Source: Aselliscus stoliczkanus | Lineage: Eukaryota; Chordata; Mammalia; Chiroptera; Hipposideridae | Reading direction: 5' to 3' | Length of the DNA: 64,000 nucleotides | Assembly (NCBI GenBank): GCA_033961575.1 | Contig: CM066728.1 | Coordinates: 177,683,678-177,747,677, forward strand | In this document: piece after piece, positions 35,233 to 46,620 of the stretch | How positions within the stretch are numbered: the stretch's first letter is position 1 | Layout: each line of letters opens with the position of its first letter | Program-made: the position numbers and the translations under genes | The notes under the pieces: model-generated | The model's input: only the letters and a program-made list of their open reading frames with translations | Databases searched by the model: none | Told to the model about the DNA's origin: nothing

Positions 35233-35425
35233 TTTTTATTTTTATTTTTTAAAGAAATTTTGTTGGGAAACAGTATATTTCTCCAGGACCCATCAGCTCC
35301 AGGTCAAGCAGTTGTTTCAATCTAGTTGTGGAGGGCGCAGCTCCTTGGCCCATGTGGGAATTGAACAGGCAACCTTGGTGTTATGAGCCTGCTCTCTAAC
35401 CACCTGAGCTAACCAGCTGCCCCAT
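35233..35425 (-). mobile_element. tRNA-derived SINE (antisense), older subfamily
   Basis: A perfect 17-base duplication TTTTGCTAATTCTTTTT flanks it (35216-35232, 35426-35442). It has the TAAAGAAATTTTGTTGGGAA tail region and GTGGGAATTGAACAGGCAAC (B box region) and reads GGGGCAGCTGGTTAGCTCAG on the minus strand. Confidence 0.9.
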
Positions 35426-35442
35426 TTTTGCTAATTCTTTTT

Positions 35443-38319
35443 CCATAATTGTGAGGACAGAAGTTTAAGTGATGTGGCTTAATTTAGTCCAGTTAAGTAT
35501 TCATTAGTTTATTGAAACTATTTTGAAACACGCTATATTGCTAATATCACATAGATTAATATTTACTATAAATGCCTATAATGTCAAAACCATTAAAACA
35601 AATTAAAAGATATATGTTAAATAGTTTCAGTATTTGGGGCTGTGTTGACGATTTAAAGTATTAGTAAACTCTTTTGCACGATTTGACATTTGAAATAATA
35701 GTGTTGATTTTCATTTTGAGAAATCATATTCAAACATATTTACAAAATAATTATTTAATTAGGCATTACCTAGAAGTTACATTACAAAGAGTAAGGACAT
35801 TGAATTAATTTTACTCCTTATAAATGTTACTGAGAGTAGCATATTTCTTATTCATATGCACATATCCATATTTCTTTGATAGAACCTAATTTGAACACAT
35901 CAAGACAGATTGGTATTTTCGGAACATAAAAAACTGCTTTGTTAATTGCAAACCATATTTAATATGACCTGATAACAAAGTAGTACCTTAAGTGTCATGC
36001 TTTGTCTTTAATATGCACCCTGGAGCTGGGCTCATCTGTAATCGACAACTGCGCTTCATGAATAGTTTTTTTCTTGATCGGCAATTAGCAGTAATTAGGA
36101 AGATTCACCTCAATAAGATGTCAACATGAGATTGTTTTAAAAAAGTTGAATGTCAGTGACTTAAAAAGAAAGTTCTTCTGACACATAGGTATGGCATGTG
36201 AAACTTGAAATGTTAATTTAACTTTTCTGCTTATTATTCATGCACAATATTATTTTGTCATTCAGACACTATACTGACAGAGTGTAAAGGGTGTTAAAAT
36301 AGTGCTGCTAGAATAAAAAGAGGATTAATCTACCATTGGCCAATTAGCCAAAGGGTACTTAATGGTCTCTAAAGGCTACTGAAGTCTAACTACTAGCAAA
36401 AGCATTGGTAAAAAGTCCTCTATCTTACCTTCATTTGCTTGACATTTTGTGAAACATACTGTAGGCTTTTAATAACTGCATTTGTCAGAAAATGGCTTAT
36501 AAATGAGTGATGTAGTAACTCAGTGTAGTTTTCATAAGATATTTTGTTAACATAAATAATTTTATCTCTGCCTAAGATCTTTGTTCCTTTTCTTTTTTTT
36601 GGTTGGTGGTTTTTAATTTTTAATTCTTTCTCTTGAAGATCTCAAGTATGATAACAAAGGAAAACTCATGCTTTAAATTTAAAACACGTGTTACTAACTT
36701 GAAAGAGTTATTAATCTGAACCATTTATCTTTGTAGATAAGTACTTGTATGGAAAATATTCTGCTAGTGATCTAGAAACCCATGTAATTTTCATTGTAAC
36801 TCATATGATATTTTAATTAAATGTGCTTTTAGTTTTATACATGTACAACATACAGAATTTTATTTCTTTTAGTTTTAGTCCTTGTAAAAGGATAATATTC
36901 CCAATGAAAGAATATTGATTCTATTCACAGGAGGGAGAAATATCATTAAGACATTTAGGAGGTTCTTGCCTATAGAATTTACATAGATATTGTTCAACTA
37001 GAATTTTCTCTATAGTCTTTTTTGCTTTAATTGTGGTAACAAAATTATGATGTTATCATTTTTAAAAATCACAATTATAAGATTTAAAAATTGCTGCCTC
37101 TATGTGTAAACCAGAATAATCTGATTGTGAGATATACATGAATTTATTTATGTATTCAACATGCAATAACCTCACTCAATATTGTCAGCCGTATGCAGAA
37201 TTCAAGATTAAAGATTTGGGGGAAGTAATTGGAAACAGACTGTTCCCACTTAATAATTGCTTTTCCCTACTTTGACTGTCAAAGTCTTTGATTTTCAAAA
37301 AGAGATAGAAAAATAACAGACGCCATTATTGTTATAGATGGGAACTAACCCTCACTTTTTACTCTGGTTACTGATTGACCTTTTCTAACATTTGACCTCT
37401 AACCTTTGCCCCTGCATGGACTGGAAAGCATCCTTCTGCCACCAACGATTTCCTCCACAGACTTCCCAGAAACCTTCCTTCTGTGACCCTGACATTCAAC
37501 CTCACATTTAGCTGGATTTTCTAGAATTTCCATGTGTCTACTTTTTCAGATCCCACTATCCCAACTAAAAATGTTTTCCAAGTGTTTTAAGTGGTCCATT
37601 ACTTTAAATTTCTTATCCAGTGGTGAAAACATATGAGAAAAACTGAATGGTGTCTTTGATGCTATATTGTCATTACTGTTCAGAAAAAAGTGTTAGGTTA
37701 CAATCAGTCTTTTATTAGAGGTGGAGAGCTATACCACATCCTCCTTGGAGCACTGCTCCTATACTAGTTGAAAACTTAAAAGCATTTTCATTAAATGTGC
37801 CAGAACTAGCATCATCTCTGTAGAATAGGCAGATGTTGAATATTTTATACTTTGGAAACATCAAGATCAGAAAGTGTCTAAAAATGTATTGTTTGGGGGA
37901 TGATTAGGGAAATTACTCATCTAGATTTAATTTTTTTTCTAAGCCCTTTATTTCTTTTCACAGGAGCCTTTTCCTTCCTTTCACTTGGGCTGTAGAATAG
38001 TTTCTGTGGGTCCTGTTTTATTTCTTCCTGATAATTTATCTTTGAACATTAAAATGTTGACTGAGGCTCCCAGCTAAAGAAGAGATTCTCCACCTCCATA
38101 GAACTGCCCTCGGTTTACTTACCAGTGTCGTGTGATACTTTCTCTAGAGCAAACATTGGAAAGCAGGGTGGTGGTAGATCCAGCTGCAGCCTTTAACGTT
38201 CTACCCAGCTTCTAGGAAACCTTTGACAAAACGGGTCAGGAGGGATACAGGGAAAGAAACTGCTGACAGGATTTGAAGGCAGCAGGAGTGCCCTTAACCT
38301 GCGTGTTTTATTTCTTCAG
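35443..38319. other. Repeat-poor intronic sequence with possible conserved elements
   Basis: No transposon recognised in nearly 2.9 kb. It includes clusters of TAATTA/CAATTAG homeodomain-type cores at about 35990-36190 and a CCAATTAG/GGATTA cluster at 36315-36355. Conservation cannot be judged from one sequence. Confidence 0.45.
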
Positions 38320-38450
38320 AGCACTTACTGCAGTTTATTGTATATATGTCTGGGTTATAGACTAGTAACTACCTAAAGGCAAGCATTATAACTTTTTCAT
38401 TTATTGTTGAAAACACAGAGTTAGTACAGGTCCTATTATATGGTATACAT
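38320..38450 (+). mobile_element. L2-like fragment
   Basis: AGAGCACTTACTGCAGTTTA, ACTAGTAACTACCTAAAGGC and AGCATTATAACTTTTTCATT recall the L2 3' region. Confidence 0.4.
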
Positions 38451-38939
38451 AAAAAGAATGGGTGATAGATATTGAGTCAGTTTCTCAATTTAGATATTCT
38501 TTATCAAAATCATCCAGAAAATGTTAAGTTGGGGCCCAGAATAAAAGAAATGTGTGAATGAACTCCCATGTTAGAGAGCAAGGGCAAGTACATCAGGGAA
38601 GCACATTTACCTTGTTCATGGGATTCCACAGTTACTACTGAAGTGCAGCGGAAGGCAACTTCTGCTAGAGGATTTTTGGTTGGCAATTAAACTACAAAAT
38701 GCAGATCTGGTAGAGGCAATTTATATTTCTAGCATAGAAAGTGGAACAGTTTTTAAAAAGCAATGGAAGAAATAAAATTGACACACAATTATGGATAAGA
38801 AAAACAAATTAAACTCAGAGTCAGAATATTATATAAACTATACACTATGGGGTTTAGGAGGCTTGCTCAAGGTGGGGCAGGGTGGCAATAAGGGAACAAG
38901 TAATAGCTTTAATAAAGTGTTTTTTATTTCATTTGGCAC
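38451..38939. other. Intronic, no feature recognised
   Basis: No assignable repeat or exon. Confidence 0.55.
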
Positions 38940-39615
38940 TTACATTAGTTTTCCATGCTACATAAAAAATTAGCGCCCATTTATCAACTTAGAAGCAACA
39001 TACACATTACCTCCCAGCTTCCGTGGGTCAGAAGTCTGGCACAGCTTAGTGGGGCCCTCTGCTCCGAGTATCACAAGGGTGCAATCGCTGTGTCAGCCAG
39101 ACTGCCTTCCTTTCCGGAGCTCAGGCTTGTCTTCCCAGCTCATGTGTTCATTGGAAAGATTCAGATCCTTGTGGTGGTAGGACTGAGGTCCCTGTTTTCC
39201 TGCTTGCTGCTTGCTGGTCAAGGACCATTCTCAGTTCCTGAAGCTTCCTTAGATCCTTGACTGATAGCCAGCCCCCTTCATAGTCCTTTCCTAACATGGC
39301 AAATTACTTTTTCAAGACCAGCAAGAGAGTCTCTCTGAGCTCAGAGCCCATGGTCTTCTTTTCAAGAGCTCACTTGATTAGGTCAGGACCAGCCAGGATA
39401 ATCCTGCTTTTGTGAACTCAAAGTCATGTGACTAGGGGCCATAATTTACATCAACAGAATTCCTTTTGCATATAACATAATGCTAATAATATAATCATGG
39501 GAGTGATACCCCTTCAGATTCATGGGCTCCATCCACATACAAGGGGAAGGTATATAAGGACATAGGTCATTGGGGTAAATCTGAGAATTCTGTCTACCAC
39601 TGTGCTCATTACTGC
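38940..39615 (-). mobile_element. ERVL-type LTR (antisense), family not settled
   Basis: Text such as GGGTCAGAAGTCTGGCACAG, GGGGCCCTCTGCTCCGAGTA, GGTAGGACTGAGGTCCCTGT, ACCAGCAAGAGAGTCTCTCT and ATAATCATGGGAGTGATACC is characteristic of old mammalian ERVL LTRs read backwards. It is non-coding. Confidence 0.7.
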
Positions 39616-40149
39616 AGAATGAATTCTCCAATATGTCTTGTTTCTTCTTGCAGTTCCTTAGAGGGTTCTTTCCTTTTCAGAGACTTACACTTCTTCAATA
39701 TTATTTTTAAATAAATAATTAATAACTAGTGTCTAGTTTTAAACTTTTATAATGTTAAGTTCTATTTTATAACCTTTGGTTAGAATAACTGACTACACAA
39801 ATCAATACAAATCTCAGTAATATTCTCGTTGAAGTCAACTTTTAAATTGAAATACAATTTTCAAAAATTGTGGATGGATTGCATTGCTGGGATATAAAGA
39901 GTCAGAGTTACACATCTGCCTTCAATAGGCTTGTAGCCTAGTAGGGATCCTGAATAAAAATCCAACAAGTAACTCTCACTTAAGACAAAGTTAGGTTTCA
40001 GTCATGAGAGAGGGTTTTCATCTACAATATATCTGTATCTATAGAGATGAGATAGAGATATAGATAGATATACAAGGCTTTTAATTAACCTAGGCCTTCA
40101 GACTTTAAGGTACTTCTCAGACTATATGGTAGCATTTACCACAAGATAA
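39616..40149. other. Intronic, no feature recognised
   Basis: A/T-rich, with a short GATAGATATA-like simple repeat around 40040-40075. Confidence 0.5.
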
Positions 40150-40345
40150 TAATGCTAACAATAAAGCTGTACATTTAAAATGTACCAAGTGCTATCGTAG
40201 ATTTTTAAGAAAATTCTGCCCTCAAAAATTACCTTTGATAAGTAAACAGCATCATCTCTGTTTTTAAGTGAGGAAAGAAAGTGAAAGGTTGGCTCAGCGT
40301 CACTCAGCTGGTAAGCATGGACCCAAAACTGGAATCCAGAAATGA
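40150..40345 (+). mobile_element. MIR SINE
   Basis: TGTACCAAGTGCTATCGTAG, AAACAGCATCATCTCTGTTT, TTGGCTCAGCGTCACTCAGC and CAAAACTGGAATCCAG fit MIR in order. Confidence 0.65.
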
Positions 40346-41504
40346 TGACTGTTCCACGTGTTTTATTGTCATTTATGATTTTAATATAGCATGATTTGAA
40401 TATTTTTAAATCTTTGATTATAGATGGAATTGTAATAATATAGAAATAGAAATCATGCCTCTGATTAAAAAATGACAATTTTACAAGTAATCTGAATATG
40501 TAGGTAGATTTTACAGCACAATCCTTTTCTAACAAGATCACCACAGAAGTAGTCTCATGTGCCAAACCAAGTGTAAACAAAGGAAGTTATTTATTCTTTT
40601 TGTCCCCTCTAATACATTTCTCACATGACAAACAGAATGCTTAAACTGAGAGAAGTCAGAAATAGAGCCATAAGTATTTATCCAAAATTCTAAGGGCTAG
40701 TCAAAGGATTCCAAAGTGATGGCCCTTTTCCTCTATTTTGACAGGTGCTCTGTAGCATTTTGAGGGATATATAACTAATATTAGAAATATGTTTTAAAGA
40801 TTATAGATTTTAAGTATTGTTTAATCAAAATATGATTTATTTTAATATATTACAAGTTATCTGATTTAATGTCTCCATAATTTCAGTGTTTTTTCATTTA
40901 ATAAATGTTATATTGTTAAATTGAAGTTAAAATCTACACACATGTCTTTTAAAGAAATATATTTATGGTTGAGTCTTTCCTCAATGAAGGATGTACTTAT
41001 AATATCCAGATCTGACACTGTGGAAGGAATAGACAGAAATCTAATGGCATATGAGAAAAGCCACCTGGGCTGTTCAAGAGAGAAAAGAGTCTCATCAAAG
41101 TTTAGTCTTCTCTGTTGCCTGAGACCCACCTAGAATTGTAACCATGAATTATGTCATACCAAATTAAAATCTCAAAAAGTCTAATAAATTTAGATGCAGA
41201 GCATTAACTTTCAAGATTGATAAATGCTCTAGGGCATACTACCTAAGTAAAAGCTAATAATGTTACATTGCTAATAAAATTGTATTTTAATTTATATAGT
41301 GATAAACTAATAGAAAGATTATAAATACCAGCTGAAATCAATATGTGTCTTTTTAGCACCATCTGTTCTATGAATAGGGACACTCGAATTTCTGAAATCT
41401 CTCTTTTGGTTCTTACTATACAAAAGGCATTGTTTGTAGATACTATGGAAAATACATAGGTACAACAAAAGTACAATCCTTTTGCAAGGATTTTTTAGGG
41501 TTCA
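40346..41504. other. Intronic, no feature recognised
   Basis: A/T-rich. The 73-codon and 77-codon frames at 40908-41129 and 41243-41476 lack any supporting signal. Confidence 0.5.
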
Positions 41505-42190
41505 AGGTTAAGGAATAGGCACAGTGCTTTGAGAGCTAAGAGAATGGAGAAGTGTAAAGAACATTATTTTTATAAAGGTGGAAATAACAAGCTCCTCTTT
41601 AAGCATGAGAGAGAATTCAGCAGAAGGAAATACCATGTGTAGAGCCATTGATGTAGAAATGGCAGATAGGTTTGGAGAATGGCAGGCAAGCTTGACTTCA
41701 AGTGATGTCGGACTGAAACACAAATTGATGGCAGATCTAGAGAGCCTTAATATGGCCACAAACATCAGAGCTTTATTTTATGTGGGTGAGGAGCCTTGAA
41801 GGGATTTTGAATAAGGGAATAATAGGACAGTATTGTTCTAGGAAGTTGTATAGAAGATGGCTTGAAAGTAGGGAAAGGTTGCAGGAAGGGAGGGTATTAC
41901 AAGACTCTCAGTGGGATAATGAGAGTTTTCATTAAGAAAGTGGCAGAAGGGAATGAAGGTGAGAAACATTGCATAATTTATAGAACTTGACAATTGATTT
42001 GACATAGAGAAGCAATAAACAAGGAGGGAGATGGAGGCAAGCTTGGATGGTAACCTGGAAGATTTTTCAGTTTTAGGGAAATTATGAGTTTGCTTTTAGA
42101 TATTAATTATTAGGAACCAATGGGAAAATTCATGAATGAATATTCCTGAGATTCTATAGAGCCATGCTTTTAGATCATAAATTCAAATAT
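41505..42190 (+). repeat. Old interspersed repeat, unclassified
   Basis: Phrases such as GAGGAGCCTTGAAGGGATTTTGAATAAGG, CAAGACTCTCAGTGGGATAA and GACAATTGATTTGACATAGA recall a widespread mammalian repeat ('...GGGATTTTGAGCAGGGGAGTGACATG...') whose class I cannot name. Confidence 0.4.
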
Positions 42191-43370
42191 AGCCAAAGAA
42201 ATAGTTTTTTCACCAAAACATACTTTTTATTTCACCAAAAGATAGTTTAATATAAAATATATCAAGCCCTAGTTCTGAATTCAATCTGAATTATTCATAT
42301 TTAACAGTGTACAAATGCATATACAAACAGATACACAATTATAAGATTATTTGTATAGTTTCTAGAAGTTGTGTTGAAATACAGTGTTAATACTTAACTT
42401 ATTATGTCCCATATTTATATTACCGTACATGTTATCTACATCTATTGCTGTTTCTAATTAGAATTCTTAACAAAGACAGATTTTTTTCCCCCTTTGAGAG
42501 AGTTCAGTACCATTTTGTCTAATTGTTCCTTATGTTTAACTACCCTATTATAAGCTTCTTTGGAATAATAAAATAGTAGTGCAGTTAGCCTCTTAAGGAG
42601 CTCTGAGTTGCTATGCCATTACAGCTTGGTGGCATTCTGCTGACTACAGATTGGTGTGAGAAGGGATAACATTAAGACAGTTTCTTTTACGCTGTTTCAT
42701 AAAAAAATTACCAGTATGTTGTTTAGTAAAATGTTTATGTTATTAAGAATTCAGATGTAAGGAGTTTAGTGCATATACCACAGCATTACAAAGAGCGCTT
42801 GTCAACTATCAATCAAGTGCACAAGACTGAGCAAATGTGTTTGTATGCTATTTATTTGAACTAAATCTCTAATAAGCCTCTTCTGCTAATTGGACTTAAC
42901 ATTTATGTTGCTAAATGAGAAGCATTTTGGCTGTTATATAGGGTGGTAAGACCTACCCCGTGGAATAAACAACTAACATCTGTTACCCCATCCTACTCCA
43001 GCTTGGCTTTTACCAGTTAAGTGCATCAGCCCTGAAGTCAAGGTTATCAAATATGTGAATCTCTTGGCTCACCCACCTACATGTGAAGGCAAATAAACAG
43101 CACATCGTGAGGAAAGGCCAGTCAACCAAAAGCTGTTGAATACAGCTGGTCCATTTTATTTTAACCTTTATAAGCCCTACAGCCTTAAGGAAAACACTAA
43201 TACAGGTTATAATTTTTATAAAGGTTTTATAGTAATTATTTTTAAAACTAATTTCACCTGCTTTCTTTTGCATTTTTCTACCTTAGAAGTTTATGCTAAA
43301 AATTGTTAGATTAAATGTAATTACCTTTATAGTACATTTATATGTATTTTCTTTAAAAAAAAAAAAAAAG
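42191..43370. other. End of the 34 kb CNTLN intron; nothing firm
   Basis: A/T-rich with no recognised transposon, ending in TTTTCTTT followed by 15 A and the exon. Confidence 0.5.
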
Positions 43371-43562
43371 AAGCTAAATTTGGATTTGGCTGAGCTTCGG
43401 AAAGAAAAAGAAGACTTACTAAAGAAATTGGAGGCCTCATCTGAAATCACAAGTTTGGGAGAAGAAGTTTCCCGGGTAACATTTCCACGGATACAGGTTG
43501 CATCACTTGGTCCTTCAAGAAGCATGGACTTGGAAATGAAGCAATTGCAGTGTAAACTAAAG
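43371..43562 (+). CDS. CNTLN: CNTLN coding exon 4 of 8 (coiled coil; unusual acceptor)
   Basis: The exon is 192 bases, exactly 64 codons, phase 0 to 0, with donor GTGAAT at 43563. It reads KLNLDLAELRKEKEDLLKKL at the start, then a less helical stretch with VTFPRIQVASLGPSRSMDLE, and ends KQLQCKLK. The acceptor is odd: a run of 15 A lies between the pyrimidine stretch and the AG, and the splice point is a tandem AAG-AAG. Using the second AG (exon starting 43374) would drop one Lys. I chose 43371 because I recall the double Lys in the human protein. Confidence 0.87.
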
Positions 43563-44120
43563 GTGAATATACATTTTATTAAAGATGACAACATATTAAG
43601 TTACTGAATCCTTAAAGACATGTTTATATCGATACTAATTTAATTCTAGTAATAAAGGTAAATTATGGTATAAATAATCCCCAAATTATTAATACTATGT
43701 TCAACCTCATCTTTCTATTTTATTTTAGCCTTATTCTTATCTAGTAACTCCTAATACTATCTCTGAAAAATGTGACAACACACCCTGATATCCTTAGGAG
43801 ACGATGGAGACTGGACATTGTCGTTCTATTCCATTACTCAACTCCTATTCCTCCTTCCACTGAACAGAATCCCTTTCAGACATATAATTTATCAACATAC
43901 ATAGAATATTTCCCTCTACACACTTACTACTGTTTTAATTTGGTTGCTGTTGGTTGGAGATGGGGAAGGTGGAATGAAGTGAGGGAGGGAGAAGTACAAA
44001 GCAAAGGTGGGTTGGTTTAATAGCTGTCAGCATGTTGAACCTGAGAGTGGGAGTAAAAAGCAGTGTTCCTTTTGTTTATAAAGAATTGTATCTAAGTCCA
44101 GGTGAAACTGTCAGCAGTTT
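43563..44120. other. CNTLN intron, no feature recognised
   Basis: Mixed composition. Frames at 43772-44020 and 44032-44292 are chance; the second reads through a SINE. Confidence 0.5.
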
Positions 44121-44133
44121 AAAAGTAAGGCTG

Positions 44134-44198
44134 GAAGCCAGCGGCCACGGTTCGGTCCCACATATTAGGGCCAGTGACACGGCCCTCAAAAAAAAAAA
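44134..44198 (+). mobile_element. 5'-truncated short SINE, about 65 bases
   Basis: Only the 3' part remains (AAGCCAGCGGCCACGGTTCGG through the A tail). The perfect 13-base duplication AAAAGTAAGGCTG lies at 44121-44133 and 44199-44211. Truncation before insertion explains the missing A box. Confidence 0.9.
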
Positions 44199-44211
44199 AA
44201 AAGTAAGGCTG

Positions 44212-45487
44212 ACTTCTAGTTTAAATAGAATTATTTGGAAGAAAACAGGATTTGTGAGTTTTAATTGGAAAGTTAATTTTCCTACTGCTTAAAACAAGCT
44301 AATTTATTCCTCACATATTTATTTTCTTCAGTGGGGATTGCTAGCTGGAGGCTAAAAAGGATGGCGTATATGGGACTATCGCTACAATGCGAGGCACTAG
44401 AAAGAAATTTCTGGTTGGAAATGCACAGAGGGTGTTAGGAATGAAATAACAGTGATTATTAAGAGGATATTATGGAATATTGAATTGTCAAATAGGCTTT
44501 TTATGGTTCAATTCAAATACGATATGTGCACCCTCCAATTATAAGACCTTTAAATGAATAATTACTGATAGGATAAAAATAGGGTAAAGTTTAAAGCAAA
44601 TGAATATATCATTGCTTGAAAATATTTGCTTTATTAAAAATAATTGAGATATACACACTGGCATTAATTTAGATGCTTGTTGAATACCATCTTCTTCAGA
44701 CACTGTTCATGTGCAGAACTTGCCTCAACCACTACATGTTATAAGTTTAAATTCCTTACATAATAGAAACGTGAGAAAAATAGTTGTGTGGGCTTCGGCA
44801 CATGTTTCTTCTCTTAAAATGTGTTCCTGTCTCTGAAAAAGTAGAATAAAATGTATAAATAGAACACTTCAGTGTTAATGTTTCTGTACAGAGGATAAAA
44901 CCATTGAGATAGTCTTTGATCTCATCTACTACAGATACTTTAATTTGTAATTCTGTGATTCTTCTTATAATTGTCTTCATGATCCTACATAGCTTTAGTT
45001 TTCACCAAAATAAAACAATGTTAGTTAGATCCAGTAATGTCTAAACTGACTTCTAAAATTTTTTTAAATTGTTCATAGTTTTAAGTTGATTTATATTTTA
45101 CTTATTTAGTTTTACTTCCTACTAATGGTCTAACTTAATTTTGATAATAATAGGCCCATGTGAATATTTTCAAGTTAAGTGCAGTACGGTTTCCCATGGT
45201 GTAAGCTTTTACCCACATATAAATCTCTCTCTCTCTCTGGAGGAATGTGTGAGTCACAAAGGTGAGACTGAGAATGCCTAAAGCAATTTAGACCACTCTT
45301 GATGTAAGTTTGAAGTGACATTGTCCATTTCTAGCCTGGAATCCCAGAACACATAGGGACAAAAAGGATAAATCTTTACTTTAATCTTGTTTCATGTTTT
45401 CGGATGGAACTATCCGACAAGAACAGGTAACTTTAAGTACATAATACTCTTTGCTATTACAAATACTGTTTTGACATTATTTTTTTT
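44212..45487. other. CNTLN intron, no feature recognised
   Basis: A/T-rich; no repeat or exon assigned. A short (CT) run occurs at about 45227-45238. Confidence 0.5.
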
Positions 45488-45870
45488 TTCTAGGGCTTCC
45501 ATAACAAAATACCACAGACTAGGTGGTTTAAATAATAGGAATTAGTTTTCTCATAGTTTCGGAGTCTAGAAGTGCAACATCAAGATGTCAGCAGGTTTGG
45601 TTTCTTCTGAGGCCTCTCTCCTTGGCTTGTGAATGGCCACCTTCCCTCTGTGTCCTTATGTGATTGTCCCTCAGTCTGTGTGGTCCGTGTCCCATTTGCC
45701 TTTTCTTATGAGAACACTATTCATATTGGAATAAGGCCCATGCATATGACCTCATTTTACCTTAATCACCTCTTTAAAGGCCCTATCCAAATACAGTCAC
45801 ATTTTGAGGTCCTGGAGGTTGGACTTCAACATATGAATTTTGAGGGGACACAATTCAACCAATAACGTAT
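45488..45870 (-). mobile_element. MLT1/MaLR-type LTR (antisense)
   Basis: Classic text: GCTTCCATAACAAAATACCA, CAGACTAGGTGGTTTAAATA, TAATCACCTCTTTAAAGGCC and CAACATATGAATTTTGAGGG, ending ACAATTCAACCAATAAC. This is an ERVL-MaLR LTR in reverse, non-coding. Confidence 0.88.
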
Positions 45871-46389
45871 CAAATTGCTAACATAATAACTTTCCAAGAA
45901 ATAACTTATTTTCTAGTTGATATTTTTATGCTTAAGAAAAACTGATTAGATTTGAATCTATTAAAGGTCTACATACAACTTTTTTATTTTATCCAATTAA
46001 TATTAGGCTTTTTTATGTGAATTCTTATGTGTACTTCTCAGATGGATGTGTTTCATTCAGTAATTAGAGTGCTCATGTGCCTTTTCAGCATCATTTTTAC
46101 CTATATTAGACATGTTTGCTCAAGGTACCCAACTTTATATTGGTAGGTAAAAAAATATTTAGAGAGACATACATTCCTTCCAGTGAATGATATATGCATA
46201 TGTCAGTTATTTGTATTTAGTTTAATGTGTAGTTCTTAATAACAATTTGGATTGAATAGTACTCCAATTTATATTTTTGATTCGTTGACAGTTCCTATGT
46301 TGAAAGCATTCCGTTTGGTATATACCAGGCTTCCAGTAAGTTAAAATGAAGAATAGTGTGGTTTTTAATCTATTGCTCCTTTATGTGTA
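45871..46389. other. CNTLN intron, no feature recognised
   Basis: A/T-rich, nothing assigned. Confidence 0.5.
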
Positions 46390-46620
46390 ATTTATTTCCA
46401 GGCTGGTTCTAAGTCCTTCACAAATATTGACTCACTTAATCCTTATTTCTATTATTATTTCTATTTTACAGTTGAGAAAACTGAGACACAAAGAGAGTAA
46501 GTTATTTGTCCAGGACCACACAACTATTATACTAAGTGATAGAGCTGAGATTAGAACTCACGCCATCTGGCTTCAGAGTCCATGCTCTTACACATTACAC
46601 TATGAAAACTTCAAAATAGA
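46390..46620 (+). mobile_element. MIR SINE
   Basis: CTCACTTAATCCTTATTTCT, ATTTTACAGTTGAGAAAACT, GAGACACAAAGAGAGTAAGT, TTGTCCAGGACCACACAACT and TCAGAGTCCATGCTCTTACA are diagnostic. Confidence 0.92.
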
